22,162 nt of DNA from Mnemiopsis leidyi. Taxonomy: Eukaryota; Ctenophora; Tentaculata; Lobata; Bolinopsidae. The stretch is taken from assembly GCA_000226015.1 (NCBI GenBank), contig JH152955.1, positions 8,618 to 30,779 of the forward strand, given 5' to 3'. Shown here piece after piece: positions 10,080 through 18,769 of this stretch. Numbering within the stretch: position 1 is the stretch's first letter; each line of letters starts with the position of its first letter. The notes beneath the pieces were generated by a model, which ran no database searches, was not told where the DNA came from, and saw only the letters and a list, made by a program, of their open reading frames with translations. Made by a program: the position numbers and the translations under genes.

Positions 10080-10273
10080 TTAATCACTCAATCAACCAAA
10101 CCAATAACCGCTACACCCCTGTCCAGACAGCTAGAATTAGTTAATCAATTAATCAGTCAATCAACCAAACCAATTACCGCTACACCCCTGTCCAGACAGC
10201 TAGAATTAGTTAATCAATTAATGACTCAATCAACCAAACCAATTACCGCTACACCCCTGTCCAGACAGCTAGA
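10080..10273 (+). repeat. 69-bp tandem repeat running into the EMC3 start codon
   Basis: Nearly three copies of a 69-bp unit that includes CCGCTACACCCCTGTCCAG; the CCG of each copy falls at 10108, 10177 and 10246. Each copy ends CAGACAGCTAGAAT. The first two continue TAGTTAATC, whereas the third continues GGCGGAG and so creates the ATG of EMC3. The array therefore forms the immediate 5' leader or promoter. Copies differ at only a few positions, which points to recent duplication. Confidence 0.92.
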
Positions 10274-13200
10274 ATGGCGGAGTTACTCCTTGACCCAAAC
10301 ATAAGACTGTATGTCTTTATACCGATAGTTCTGATATGTCTGTTTGTCGGTCTGATCCGACACTACGTCACCATCCTACTGGAGAGCGACAAGAAGACAG
10401 AACTCTCACAGGTTTTGTAGTTCTGGTCTATTTAGGTGTTCGACTTTTTTCTGGCATATTCTTATTTCTAATACACACATTTTACACTCTATTTTTCTGG
10501 CATATTCTAATTTCTAATACACACATTTTACACTCTATATTTCTGGCATATTTTCATTTCTAATACACACATTTTACACTCTATTTTTCTGGCATATTCT
10601 AATTTCTGATGCACACATTTTACACGCTATATTCCACCCAGGTAGCGGATACCCACCTGCTAAGAAGGGCTAGACTGCTGCGGGAGAACGGTAACCACAT
10701 CCCGCGCGATGCCTTCATGATGAGGAGACATTACTTTAACGGTCCTAACGGAGTAAGTTTGTAGTGTTATAAGTCGGATTTTACTTCTAAGGTAACGTTT
10801 TTTATTTCAAAATTTAACACATCATCATAAGTCACATATTATAGGTTGAAGAAAAAGAAGCTCACTCAAAGGAGTATAGGTTAATGACAGCTTCAACATG
10901 TGGAAAGAACGTATTACGGAAAATATGTAACTGATATATAACTTACGGAAAATCTAATTAAATAAATTAACCAGGTACTAAAAGTGGAGAAACAGTCTCC
11001 AGCTGCCGCTAACCCTATGACCGACCCTTCTATGATGGCTGACATGATGAAAGGTTTGGTCGAACACTATCACTCCTAATAACTAAAAACTACTACTTTC
11101 ACTTCTTAAATTCCTAGCTGGACTAACATTATTATATTAGTCATTTGAGTATTACGTTAGTGTCGCTTTTTGAGATGGATGTGTTTTATTACGATGGGAA
11201 GTGAAAGTGCGGGTCTGTTGAATGTGGACCACAAAAATTTCAATCTCTTTTGCATTTTGGCCAAATTTTTATGCACAATTTGTGATATTTCAATTAGGCC
11301 AACAAATTTAAAGCATTTCCGCAATTTTAACGGCCCTTTAGTAAGGGTCTCGGTATGGACATATCACTGTGCAAGACAAATTACTTAGGTGTGACTTTCA
11401 GCATATTTTCTAAGTGTCAACTTTGCACCCAGGTAACCTAACAAACATGATACCCATGGTTGTTATTGGAGGTTGGATCAACTGGACTTTCTCTGGATTC
11501 GTTACAACCAAGGTATCAGCTTGACATAAGCCCTCTTTAGTCTTCCCAAGTTAATTCCCCAGGTTTCTTATACCATCTAACTTTCTAGATACCCCATATT
11601 TTCTCCTTTAACTTCCTAGATATCCCTTATTTTCTTCTTTAACTGTCTAGATATCCCTTATTTTCTTCTTTAACTGCCTAGAAATCTCCCATTTTCTTCT
11701 TTAACTGTCTAGATATCTCCCATTTTCTTCTTTAACTGTCTAGATATCCCTTATTTTCTCCTTTAACTGTCTAGAAATCCCTCATTTACTTCTTTAATTG
11801 TCTTCTAGATATCCCTTATTTTCTTCTTTTACTGTCTTGTTATTCCCAATTTTCTTCTTTAACTGTCTTGATATCCCTTATTTTCTTCTTTAACTGTCTA
11901 GATATCCCTTATTTTCTTCTTTAACTGTCTTGATATTCCCCATTTTCTTCTTTAACTGTCTAGATATCCCTTATTTTCTTCTTTAACTGTCTTGATATTC
12001 CCCTTTTTCTTCTTTAACTGTCTTGATATTCCCCATTTTNNNNNNNNNNNNNNGTCTTGATATTCCCCCTTTTTCTTCTTTAACTGTCTTGATATTCCCC
12101 TATTTTCTTCTTTAACTGTCTAGATATCCCCTTATTTTCTTCTTTAAACTGTCTAGATATCCCCTTATTTTCTTCTTTAACTGTTTAGATATCCCTTATT
12201 TTCTTCTTTAACTGTCTAGATATCCCTTATTTTCTTCTTTAACTGTCTTGATATTCCTTATTTTCTTCTGTAACTGTCTAGATATCCCTTATTTTCTTCT
12301 TTTACTGTCTAGATATTCCCCCATTCTCTTCTTTAACTGTCTAGATATCCCTTATTTTCTCCTTTTACTGTCTTGATATCCCCCATTCTCTTACTTAACT
12401 GTCTAGATATCCCTTATTTTCTTCTTTTACTGTCTTGATATTCCCCATTCTCTTACTTAACTGTCTAGATATCCCTTATTTTCTCCTTTTACTGTCTTGA
12501 TATTCCCCATTCTCTTACTTAACTGTCTAGATATCCCTTATTTTCTTCTTTAACTGTCTTGATATTCCCCATTCTCTTACTTAGCCATGATATCGATGTT
12601 ATCCCTCAGGTTCCGTTCGCTCTCACACTACGTTTTAAAGACATGTTACAGCGGGGGGTACAGTTAACTACACTAGACGCTAGCTGGGTCAGCAGCGCCA
12701 GCTGGTACTTCATCAACGTCTTCGGTCTCCGTAGTATATACTCCCTGTTTTTAGGTGAGACAATTGCCTTGGTCAGAATTCTTGGGAGGAGTCGGGAATA
12801 TTTTTTACTACATGACATCTTTCCTCGAAATCGATTGGACGTATCTGGTCACATAATAGGGAACATTTCTGACTCTTCTCCAAAAATTCCGACGTCCTCT
12901 GCTTTGTTTAATCTGGACATAAGTTTGGAATAACCAAGACAATAAGATTTTTCATTCTGATGAACATAGGTAATTTTTTCTGAACAGTTCAGTAATTTAT
13001 ATTTTAATCAACAGTTATGACTAACTTTTGACTGGAAAGTTATGACTGGCGTAGTTGAAACACTGCAACTATGGGACTGTGACTACTCTCCATCTAAAAT
13101 TTTTAACGAAGGTCGCGTAGTTAAACACTGTAGGGACTGTGACTACTCTTCTTGGAATGTGACTACTCTCCTTGGAATGTGACTACTCTCCCCCCAGGGC

Positions 13201-13826
13201 CGGACAACGAAGCAGACCAGAGCATGATGATGGCTACACAGATGACAGCGCCAGGGGCTCCTCCTGACATGAAGAAGGCGTATAAGGAAGAGTGGGAGGC
13301 GTTAGAGGTGGGTAGGCCGAGAGATATTTTTAGCTTTTAGAGGTGGATGTTCTTAACGGCCTGGAACAATGTTTTTATTTGTGTACCTACTATTTCTACA
13401 ATCATCAGTGCTAATCGTTTTTGTGATTGCTGATTATATAATACATCGAAAAACAGAAGAATTTGGTTCTCAAAAGTGGTTTAGTAACAATAATTACGTT
13501 TATCACTTATATTAGTTTAGTTACTAAACGTATCTCAGTCACTAAAACCAATTACCAAAATCAGTTCATCAGTTTGGCTACCTAACTCAAGATTATTACG
13601 ACCGGGATGAAGTGGTGGTTATCTCCGGGCCACATTTTCCCCGGTCGTCAATAAACCCGCCGTAATTATCCTGAGTAACGGTTGTTAACGACAAAACTTT
13701 GTCCAACAGCTAAAAATCCCTCAGGTAAGAAACCACAGATGGTCCTTGGAGAACATAACCGATCACATACTGTACAAGAATAACTCTGTCGACTCCAGCT
13801 ATCAAATCGCACAGAAAGCTTTGTAG
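10274..13826 (+). CDS. EMC3: EMC3, ER membrane protein complex subunit 3
   Basis: EMC3 is the Oxa1/YidC-superfamily insertase core of the ER membrane complex, which inserts tail-anchored and multipass proteins. The model joins 10274-10411, 10642-10752, 10975-11053, 11433-11512, 12610-12754, 13198-13307 and 13725-13826. All ends are GT-AG and one frame gives 254 residues (human 261). The N-terminus [15 protein letters not shown] is followed by TM1 (about 12-29) and [32 protein letters not shown] precedes [14 protein letters not shown], then [16 protein letters not shown] (TM2, about 113-133) and [29 protein letters not shown] and [14 protein letters not shown] form TM3 (about 161-184), with DQSMMM and EEWEALE after it. 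Each block matches human EMC3 nearly residue for residue until the diverged last 30 residues. The start is fixed by the N-terminal match. Intron 4 is about 1.1 kb, almost all minisatellite. Introns 1 and 5 end in other tandem repeats, and the last intron carries a MITE-like element. Confidence 0.96.
10447..10632 (+). repeat. 46-bp tandem repeat filling EMC3 intron 1
   Basis: Four copies of a 46-bp unit that begins TTTTCTGGCATATTCTAATT; CTGG recurs at 10451, 10497, 10543 and 10589. The array ends about 10 bp before the exon at 10642, and its units supply much of the intron's pyrimidine-rich 3' part. Confidence 0.92.
11573..12583 (+). repeat. ~31-bp minisatellite filling EMC3 intron 4
   Basis: About 1 kb holding roughly 30 or more copies of a 30-33 bp unit made of TTTTCTTCTTTAACTG followed by one of two variants. 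Variant A is TCTAGATATCCCTTA and variant B is TCTTGATATTCCCCA. The two are interleaved, sometimes alternating, and suggest a higher-order repeat. Near the 3' end a sub-variant with TTCTCTTACTTAACTG appears. The units are strongly pyrimidine-biased on the coding strand. The array ends about 25 bp before the exon at 12610. Confidence 0.95.
12040..12053. other. Assembly gap (14 N) inside the minisatellite
   Basis: A run of 14 N interrupts the repeat. True array length and unit order around this point are therefore unreliable. Confidence 0.99.
13051..13193 (+). repeat. 20-bp tandem repeat abutting EMC3 exon 6
   Basis: GACTACTCTCCTTGGAATGT-type units place GACTACTCT at 13141, 13161 and 13181. A more distant copy at 13081 belongs to an older ~64-bp duplication that includes GTAGTTGAAACACTG (13051) and GTAGTTAAACACTG (about 13116). 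The last unit merges into CCCCCCAG, the acceptor of the exon starting at 13198. Confidence 0.85.
13586..13675. mobile_element. Short MITE-like element with TIRs and TAA duplication
   Basis: The left terminus CTCAAGATTATTACGAC and the inverted right terminus CTCAGGATAATTACGGC match at about 14 of 17 positions. The element is flanked by TAA at 13583-13585 and 13676-13678. Nested inside are ACGACCGGG and CCCCGGTCGT arms that would form a GC-rich hairpin. A 3-bp TWA duplication with short TIRs is typical of PIF/Harbinger-derived MITEs. At about 90 bp with no coding capacity it could only be non-autonomous. It lies in the last EMC3 intron. Confidence 0.65.
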
Positions 13827-14570
13827 TCTACTTTAACTGTGCCACTACTATAGTACTATAATAGCTGTAGTACTTCATACTTATATAGTACTACTATAGT
13901 ACTACTATAGTGCTTAGATAGTAGTAGTAAGTTATAGAAGCAGTAAGTTATAGAAGCAGTAGGTTTACTGCATAAACCCTGCACTTTCCTAACAATACTG
14001 GTAATTTCTTTATGTGTGTTTTATGAGCTTTTGGTTAATCGTATAAACTATTTAAGATTTAGACAACAGTTCGATAATTTTATTGACCGTAAAGAGTATT
14101 CTATGCTGTGTTTTTTGTGATGACTAACAAACTTCACCAGCAGTATTATACCCATACATCTTAGACTTTCTTGAGAGTAATATATATGTGTATTTAATCT
14201 AAATTTTTCCTTTTTTGATATCGCTGTAACGTTTGTTTACTTTCATTGATAATTTTTCGATACCATCTGTCTACAATGTGAAGCTAATGGAATTTCTAAA
14301 CGGTTCATGAAATTTTAGCTATTGTCTGTGAAAACGTTTTGTAAAAGAGTGAAAGGGAGTTTTTGTCTTTGGGATGTTGTCCTTCAAACCATCTTAATTT
14401 ATTCTGCGCTGCTGATTATTACCTTATACTAGAAGATGGTTATTGTATTCAACTACGACATTTCAAATGTTAAAATATTCAATTGTTTTCTTCATTTGTG
14501 CCAGCAAATTACTTAAAAATTTACATCTTTCGCTCCGTCAAAAACAACAGTTTTACACTATGTACTTTAA
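13827..14570. repeat. EMC3 3' flank with TAGTAC-rich inverted and tandem repeats
   Basis: At 13843-13925 TATAGTACTACTATAGTACT-like words form several overlapping palindromes on TAGTACTA. They are followed by tandem copies of AGTTATAGAAGCAGTA at 13931-13962. The rest of the stretch is AT-rich without a convincing gene. Confidence 0.6.
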
Positions 14571-14610
14571 ACAGAGGTAGTTACCTCCGTATTTCTTCAG
14601 ATACCAAGTA

Positions 14611-15222
14611 ACTCTCTAGTTACCGACTACCGAATTACTCTCTAGTCACTAAGTTACTCTTAGTTACTATGTACCTATCTAGTTACTATGTTACTTTAAA
14701 CTATTTCAACACTACAAATTAAATACATTTATTGAGGCTCTAATGATGTAATTAAACGAAGAATTCAAGCCTTAATTATCTGTGCGTTTCTCTTCTGACC
14801 ACCAACATCATACTAAGTTCCTCTCTAGTTACCGAGTTACTCTTTAGTTACTAATATCAATCTAGTTGCTAAGTAATCTTCTAGTTACTAAGTTACCCTC
14901 TAGTCACTAAGTTCCTCTCTAGTTACTAAGTAACAATCTAGGTACTAAGAAACCATCTAGTTACAAAGTTACTCTCTAGGTACTAATTACGCTCTAGTTA
15001 CTAATTACTCTCTAGTTACTAAGTTACTCTCTAGTTACTAATTACTCTCTAGTTACTAAGTTACTCACTAGTTACTAATTACTCTCTAGTCACTAATTAC
15101 TCTCTAGTTACTTAGTTACTCTCTAGTTACGAAGTAGCTAACTAGTTACTAAGTTACTCTCTAGTTACTAAGTTACTCTCTAGTTACTAATTACTGTATA
15201 GTTACTAAGTTACTCTCTAGTT
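14611..15222 (+). repeat. 17-19 bp repeat family upstream of BRMS1L-like gene
   Basis: Two blocks (about 14611-14695 and 14815-15222, split by roughly 115 bp of unrelated sequence) contain dozens of imperfect CTAGTTACTAAGTTACTCT units. Two spacings alternate (ACTAAGTTACTCTCTAG and ACTAATTACTCTCTAG). Each unit contains TACTAA followed by a short pyrimidine-rich TCTCTAG. The array ends with TCTCTAG 5 bp before the ATG of the next gene. Confidence 0.93.
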
Positions 15223-15225
15223 ACC

Positions 15226-17467
15226 ATGACATCGAAGAAGGACGGCGGAAGTGCAGTAGAGGAAGACAGTTCCGAGTCCCACGGTACCGACTCTTCTTGT
15301 GACCAGGACGATAACTCTGGTAAATTTTAGGGGAAATTTTGTGTGTCACGTGATTTTGGAATACAACATATGGACTAAAAGTCTGTAAATTATGATGTAT
15401 CAAACTGTCTTTCAGATCAAACAGCGTTCAGTTTTCAAACTACAAGACTGTTAAATTTCTAAATGTTTTTTTTCAAGTTTCTGTCACATGCTGACTACTT
15501 ACTCAACATTTCTGTTTATTTATGTTACTAAAATACGTGTTAAAATTTCAGATGATACGATGGATCAGACAAGAAAAAAAGAAGCCCAGTTCAGTATGGC
15601 TCGAATAGAGAAACATTTTACTGACCTCAAGGAACAGCTTTACAAAGATAGAATCGCTCAAGTTGAGAAAAAGATCGAGGAGGTTAAGAAAGGTACTGAA
15701 ACATCGTCTAGATTTCGGAGCTATCATATTCTTATTAATTGGTCTTGAGTCCAGGATTAATATAAGTCATACTACCCCGCATCCGGACAAGCGTTTCACT
15801 TCATCAAATAAGCGAAAATATGGTTAGTGAATTAGTGTACTAAAACGTGTTGGTACAGTTATTTACAATAAAAATGAAAGTGAAAATGACAATAATTCTT
15901 CTCTTTTTATAGGATCAGCTGAAGAGTACTTGAAACCGTTAAGAGAGTTGACAGACGAAGGCGAAGATAAGCTTCTCATAAATGGTGTGAATTTCTCTTT
16001 AAAATCGTTGTCCAAAATCATATAACTTTTATTAGTTGAATCTCCTCTTGTTGACCTAAATAATGGGTACACGAAATGTGATGTAAATGTTACAGAAACG
16101 ATCAAGCAGCTGCAGTGTGAGAGTGTTTACAACAAGTTTGAGGCAGAGAAGAAAAGTTGTAAGGAGCAGTTGGAGGTAAGCGAGATTTGAAGTATTTTTT
16201 GAACTTTTTTATTTTTGTTATAACCGGTCGTATTCACATGTCGTCGGCCTTGGTATCCGTCGTCGTCCTTGGTTTTTCATTACTAAGAAGTTGATCTATC
16301 AGAAGAATCGATTGTGATTAGCTTGAATTTTGAGAGTTTCCGTTACAATCTAAGCTAACTGTGTCTCTTGTAGCAAGACAAGTTACTGTTGTTCAACAGT
16401 GTACGAGACGACATAGAAGATAAGATAACAGAAGTAATGAACAACCGTACACCCTCCAACGTCGACATAGGTACGGTATATTATAATGTATATCTTACTA
16501 TATATTATAATGTAGCTCCATAGCTTTAGGGAGGCATTCTTACCACTTTGTTATAGAAGACAAGTAGCTTATCACTGTGTTATCTCTAGCCTATAGAAGA
16601 TGCTAGAGGATAGGTATAGGAGACAAGTATCACTGTGCATGTGCACATCACTGACGAGAAATGTTCAGACCGGTGGATAGAGAACCTAGGAAAACGGAAG
16701 AAAAGAACGGCCGGACTATCGCACAGTACACCAGTTCGGGTGAAGGGACCGTACGTAGTGTACATGCTGACAGACCAGGACATTGTTGAGGATATCAACT
16801 TCGTCAAACAGGTTTGTTCTAGAATTTTAAGGGGTTTGTTCGAGAATTTGTTTTTAAGGGGTTTGTTCTAAAATTTGTTTGTTTTAGGGTTTGTTCCAAA
16901 ATATGTTGTGTTGGGATTGCTTTTAAGTGTGTTTCGAGCCGAGTTTCACGGTTTTAGGGTACGCCTAATTGATTTAGACTTCGTCCCTTATGTTAAGTTC
17001 TCGTGATGTTACTTTTCGATTACTTTCAAAGTCCTTTTACAGCACTGCCATCTATGTATCCATATAACTATATTTCCATATAACAGCAACATTTTTAGGT
17101 TCTCCAACTCAAGAAATCAGAACGTAGACGAACTATATATCCATATAACAGCAACATTTTTAGGTTCTCCAACTCAAGAAATCAGAACGTAGACGAACTA
17201 TATATCCATATAACAGCAACATTTTTAGGTTCTCCAACTCAAGAAATCAGAACGTAGACGAACTATATATCCATATAACAGCAACATTTTTAGGTTCTCC
17301 AACTCAAGAAATCAGAACGTAGACGAACACGTGAACACCTCAACTCAGTAGGAAGTAACGACCTACGTAAAGCCAAGTTTGAAGACGGAAAGTTGTACTA
17401 TGAAGGCCAGTGGTTTGCTATCGGATCATCTGTTTACATCGACAAAGTTGGATCTTCACCTCTCTAG
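15226..17467 (+). CDS. BRMS1L: BRMS1L/Sds3-family SIN3-HDAC corepressor subunit
   Basis: Sds3-like proteins (BRMS1, BRMS1L, SUDS3) scaffold the nuclear SIN3-histone deacetylase complex and dimerise through a coiled coil. The model joins 15226-15319, 15552-15692, 15913-15984, 16096-16175, 16374-16470, 16669-16811 and 17294-17467. It keeps one frame for 266 residues (human BRMS1 246, BRMS1L 323). After an acidic, Ser-rich N-terminus come KHFTDLKEQLYKDRIAQVEK (human QFTDLKDQLYKERLSQVDA), EYLKPLREL, CESVYNKFEAE, KLLLFNSVRDDIEDKI, GKRKKR, VKGPYVVYMLTDQDIVED (human VSGPYIVYMLQDLDILED) and GKLYYEGQWFAIGSSVYIDK. The human C-terminal WFKRPDGSKSKLYI block is missing. The TAG stop overlaps a perfect GTAAGT donor at 17467, so a further exon may be spliced in, though I found none. 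The exon 6 acceptor (TTCAG, 16668) was chosen because it alone preserves phase. Exon 7's acceptor lies in a four-copy repeat. Confidence 0.88.
17069..17328 (+). repeat. 65-bp quadruplication of intron end plus exon 7 start
   Basis: Four tandem 65-bp copies contain ATAACAGCAACATTTTTAG followed by GTTCTCCAACTCAAGAAATC. The AG/exon junction recurs at 17099, 17164, 17229 and 17294, so three extra copies of the acceptor and the first ~33 bp of the exon lie upstream of the one used in the model. Because 65 is not a multiple of three, using an upstream copy would shift the frame and soon meet a stop. The copies are almost identical, which indicates recent duplication. Confidence 0.95.
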
Positions 17468-18419
17468 TAAGTTTTGTTGATTTTAAAATTCTGGTTACTT
17501 AGAATTTATTCTCTTTGGCTTATTTATTCGATTACATTTATGATTTAATGTTGTTTAGAGAGTGGCTTTCTGGAGATTAGGGATCATCAAAGTTTTTGCA
17601 CAGTTTTCTCCCGAAGTAATTTATGACCCCTAATCGCCATCATTGAATAAGCGTGCCGTGTGTATTTATATGAGTCTCCATGATTCCCCATATTCTTAGA
17701 CACTTCTGAGACTTTCTGAGACACGGGAATTTCGTTGGAATATCATGGGAGTTTTGTGGGAATTTCATGGGAATTTTGTGGGAATCATTAAATTGGCTGA
17801 AAATGGACTTCTAAAGGAGTAAAAAGATAAATAAAGTACATAAAACATAATAGTAAGTATAAATGAACTTAGAGAGGGCAAAGTGATAACCTGTTACTAA
17901 GTTCACTTGTTAACGTCTATTTGGAGATTTCAAAAAACGTCTCAGATTTGTTCAATCATGAAATATTTGGCTGAAGGCGCCGAAACCGCATGACATTTCC
18001 ATGACCAAACTACAACACACCATAAATACACAACACTACTTCGCGCGCGTTGTGTAGTTTTGATTTACCCGATCTTATTATAAGATCATAGAGCGTGATC
18101 TGAAATGCAAGGAAACTTCTAAACCAGAAGTCATAACCTTCTTGAGCAGATCTTTCTTGGTCCACCTTAAACCGTCACATCTGTTTATTCCATAGAAATC
18201 CCGAGTCGCGATTCAATTCAACAAGTTTCATCTCATCTCATAAATTTGTGAAATTGCCGCCTACCCGTCTAAGAAAGAAATGAGCTGCCTTGACGAAACC
18301 TGGGAACACTTAAAGTAAGTTTGTATTGGCTCTGGGCGGAACGTAGGAGTGGGTTTTCTGGGGAGATTCTTACCAAATTGGGCCCTTCTCGGAATCTCGG
18401 GGCTCTGCTCGGGGCACGA
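17468..18419. other. Unassigned stretch downstream of BRMS1L-like gene
   Basis: No recognisable exon. It contains an imperfect inverted repeat, GGAGATTAGGGATCAT (17572-17587) with ATGACCCCTAATCGCC (17623-17638, 14 of 16 pairing). It also holds a short run of GGGAATTTTGTGGGAATTTC-like repeats (about 17740-17788) and a CGCGCG patch near 18043. I looked for the missing C-terminal exon of the BRMS1L-like gene and did not find one. Confidence 0.4.
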
Positions 18420-18745
18420 CTAGAATTCTATTGCTTGGGTAAGGCCAATAATTTCTGCTCGCATAAATCTAGCAAACCTGAAGGTGAAAGTTGATCGTCT
18501 CGATGAAACACCATGTCCCATGATCTCGATTATTTGGATAGTGGCCGGTAAGTCGTGCGTGCAAGACCCGTGAAGCAACGTCAACTTCTTTTCCAACGAA
18601 TTATTGCACGATTTCATGTAAGTCTGCCCTTGTACACTTTGTGTATCAGACAGTTCCTCCAAAATTACATTCGTTTTGGAGAGTTTAGCAGGGCGGACTA
18701 GAACAACTGCATCGAGTGTGTCCTCCTTTGGTTCCAGCTCAGCAG
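18420..18745 (-). other. Unassigned open reading frame of about 108 codons
   Basis: An open frame on the minus strand ends in TAG at its low-coordinate end and has an upstream in-frame stop near 18746. The translation includes LEPKEDTLDAVVLVRP, VILEELSDTQSV, KKLTLLHGSCTH and RFARFMRAEIIGLTQAI. Its composition looks protein-like, but I do not recognise a family and see no clear ATG near the beginning. It lies just past the 3' end of the LINE fragment on the same strand, so it could be an old exon, another element or chance. Confidence 0.25.
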
Positions 18746-18769
18746 TGAGTTATTGTTAACCCCAACTTA

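Noticed and set aside
10336..10563. 75-codon open frame in EMC3 exon 1/intron 1
   Set aside because: Wrong frame of a confirmed EMC3 exon followed by the 46-bp intronic repeat.
14815..15222. CRISPR-like array
   Set aside because: Units are tandem, imperfect and have no unique spacers; the window is eukaryotic with introns.
15221..15403. Minus-strand frame across BRMS1L-like exon 1
   Set aside because: Shadow of exon 1; its end lies within the repeat-derived leader.
16620..16668. Starting BRMS1L-like exon 6 further upstream (frame HVHITDEKCS)
   Set aside because: No upstream AG gives the phase required by exon 5; the TTCAG at 16668 does, and the join DID-RWIENL fits the family better.
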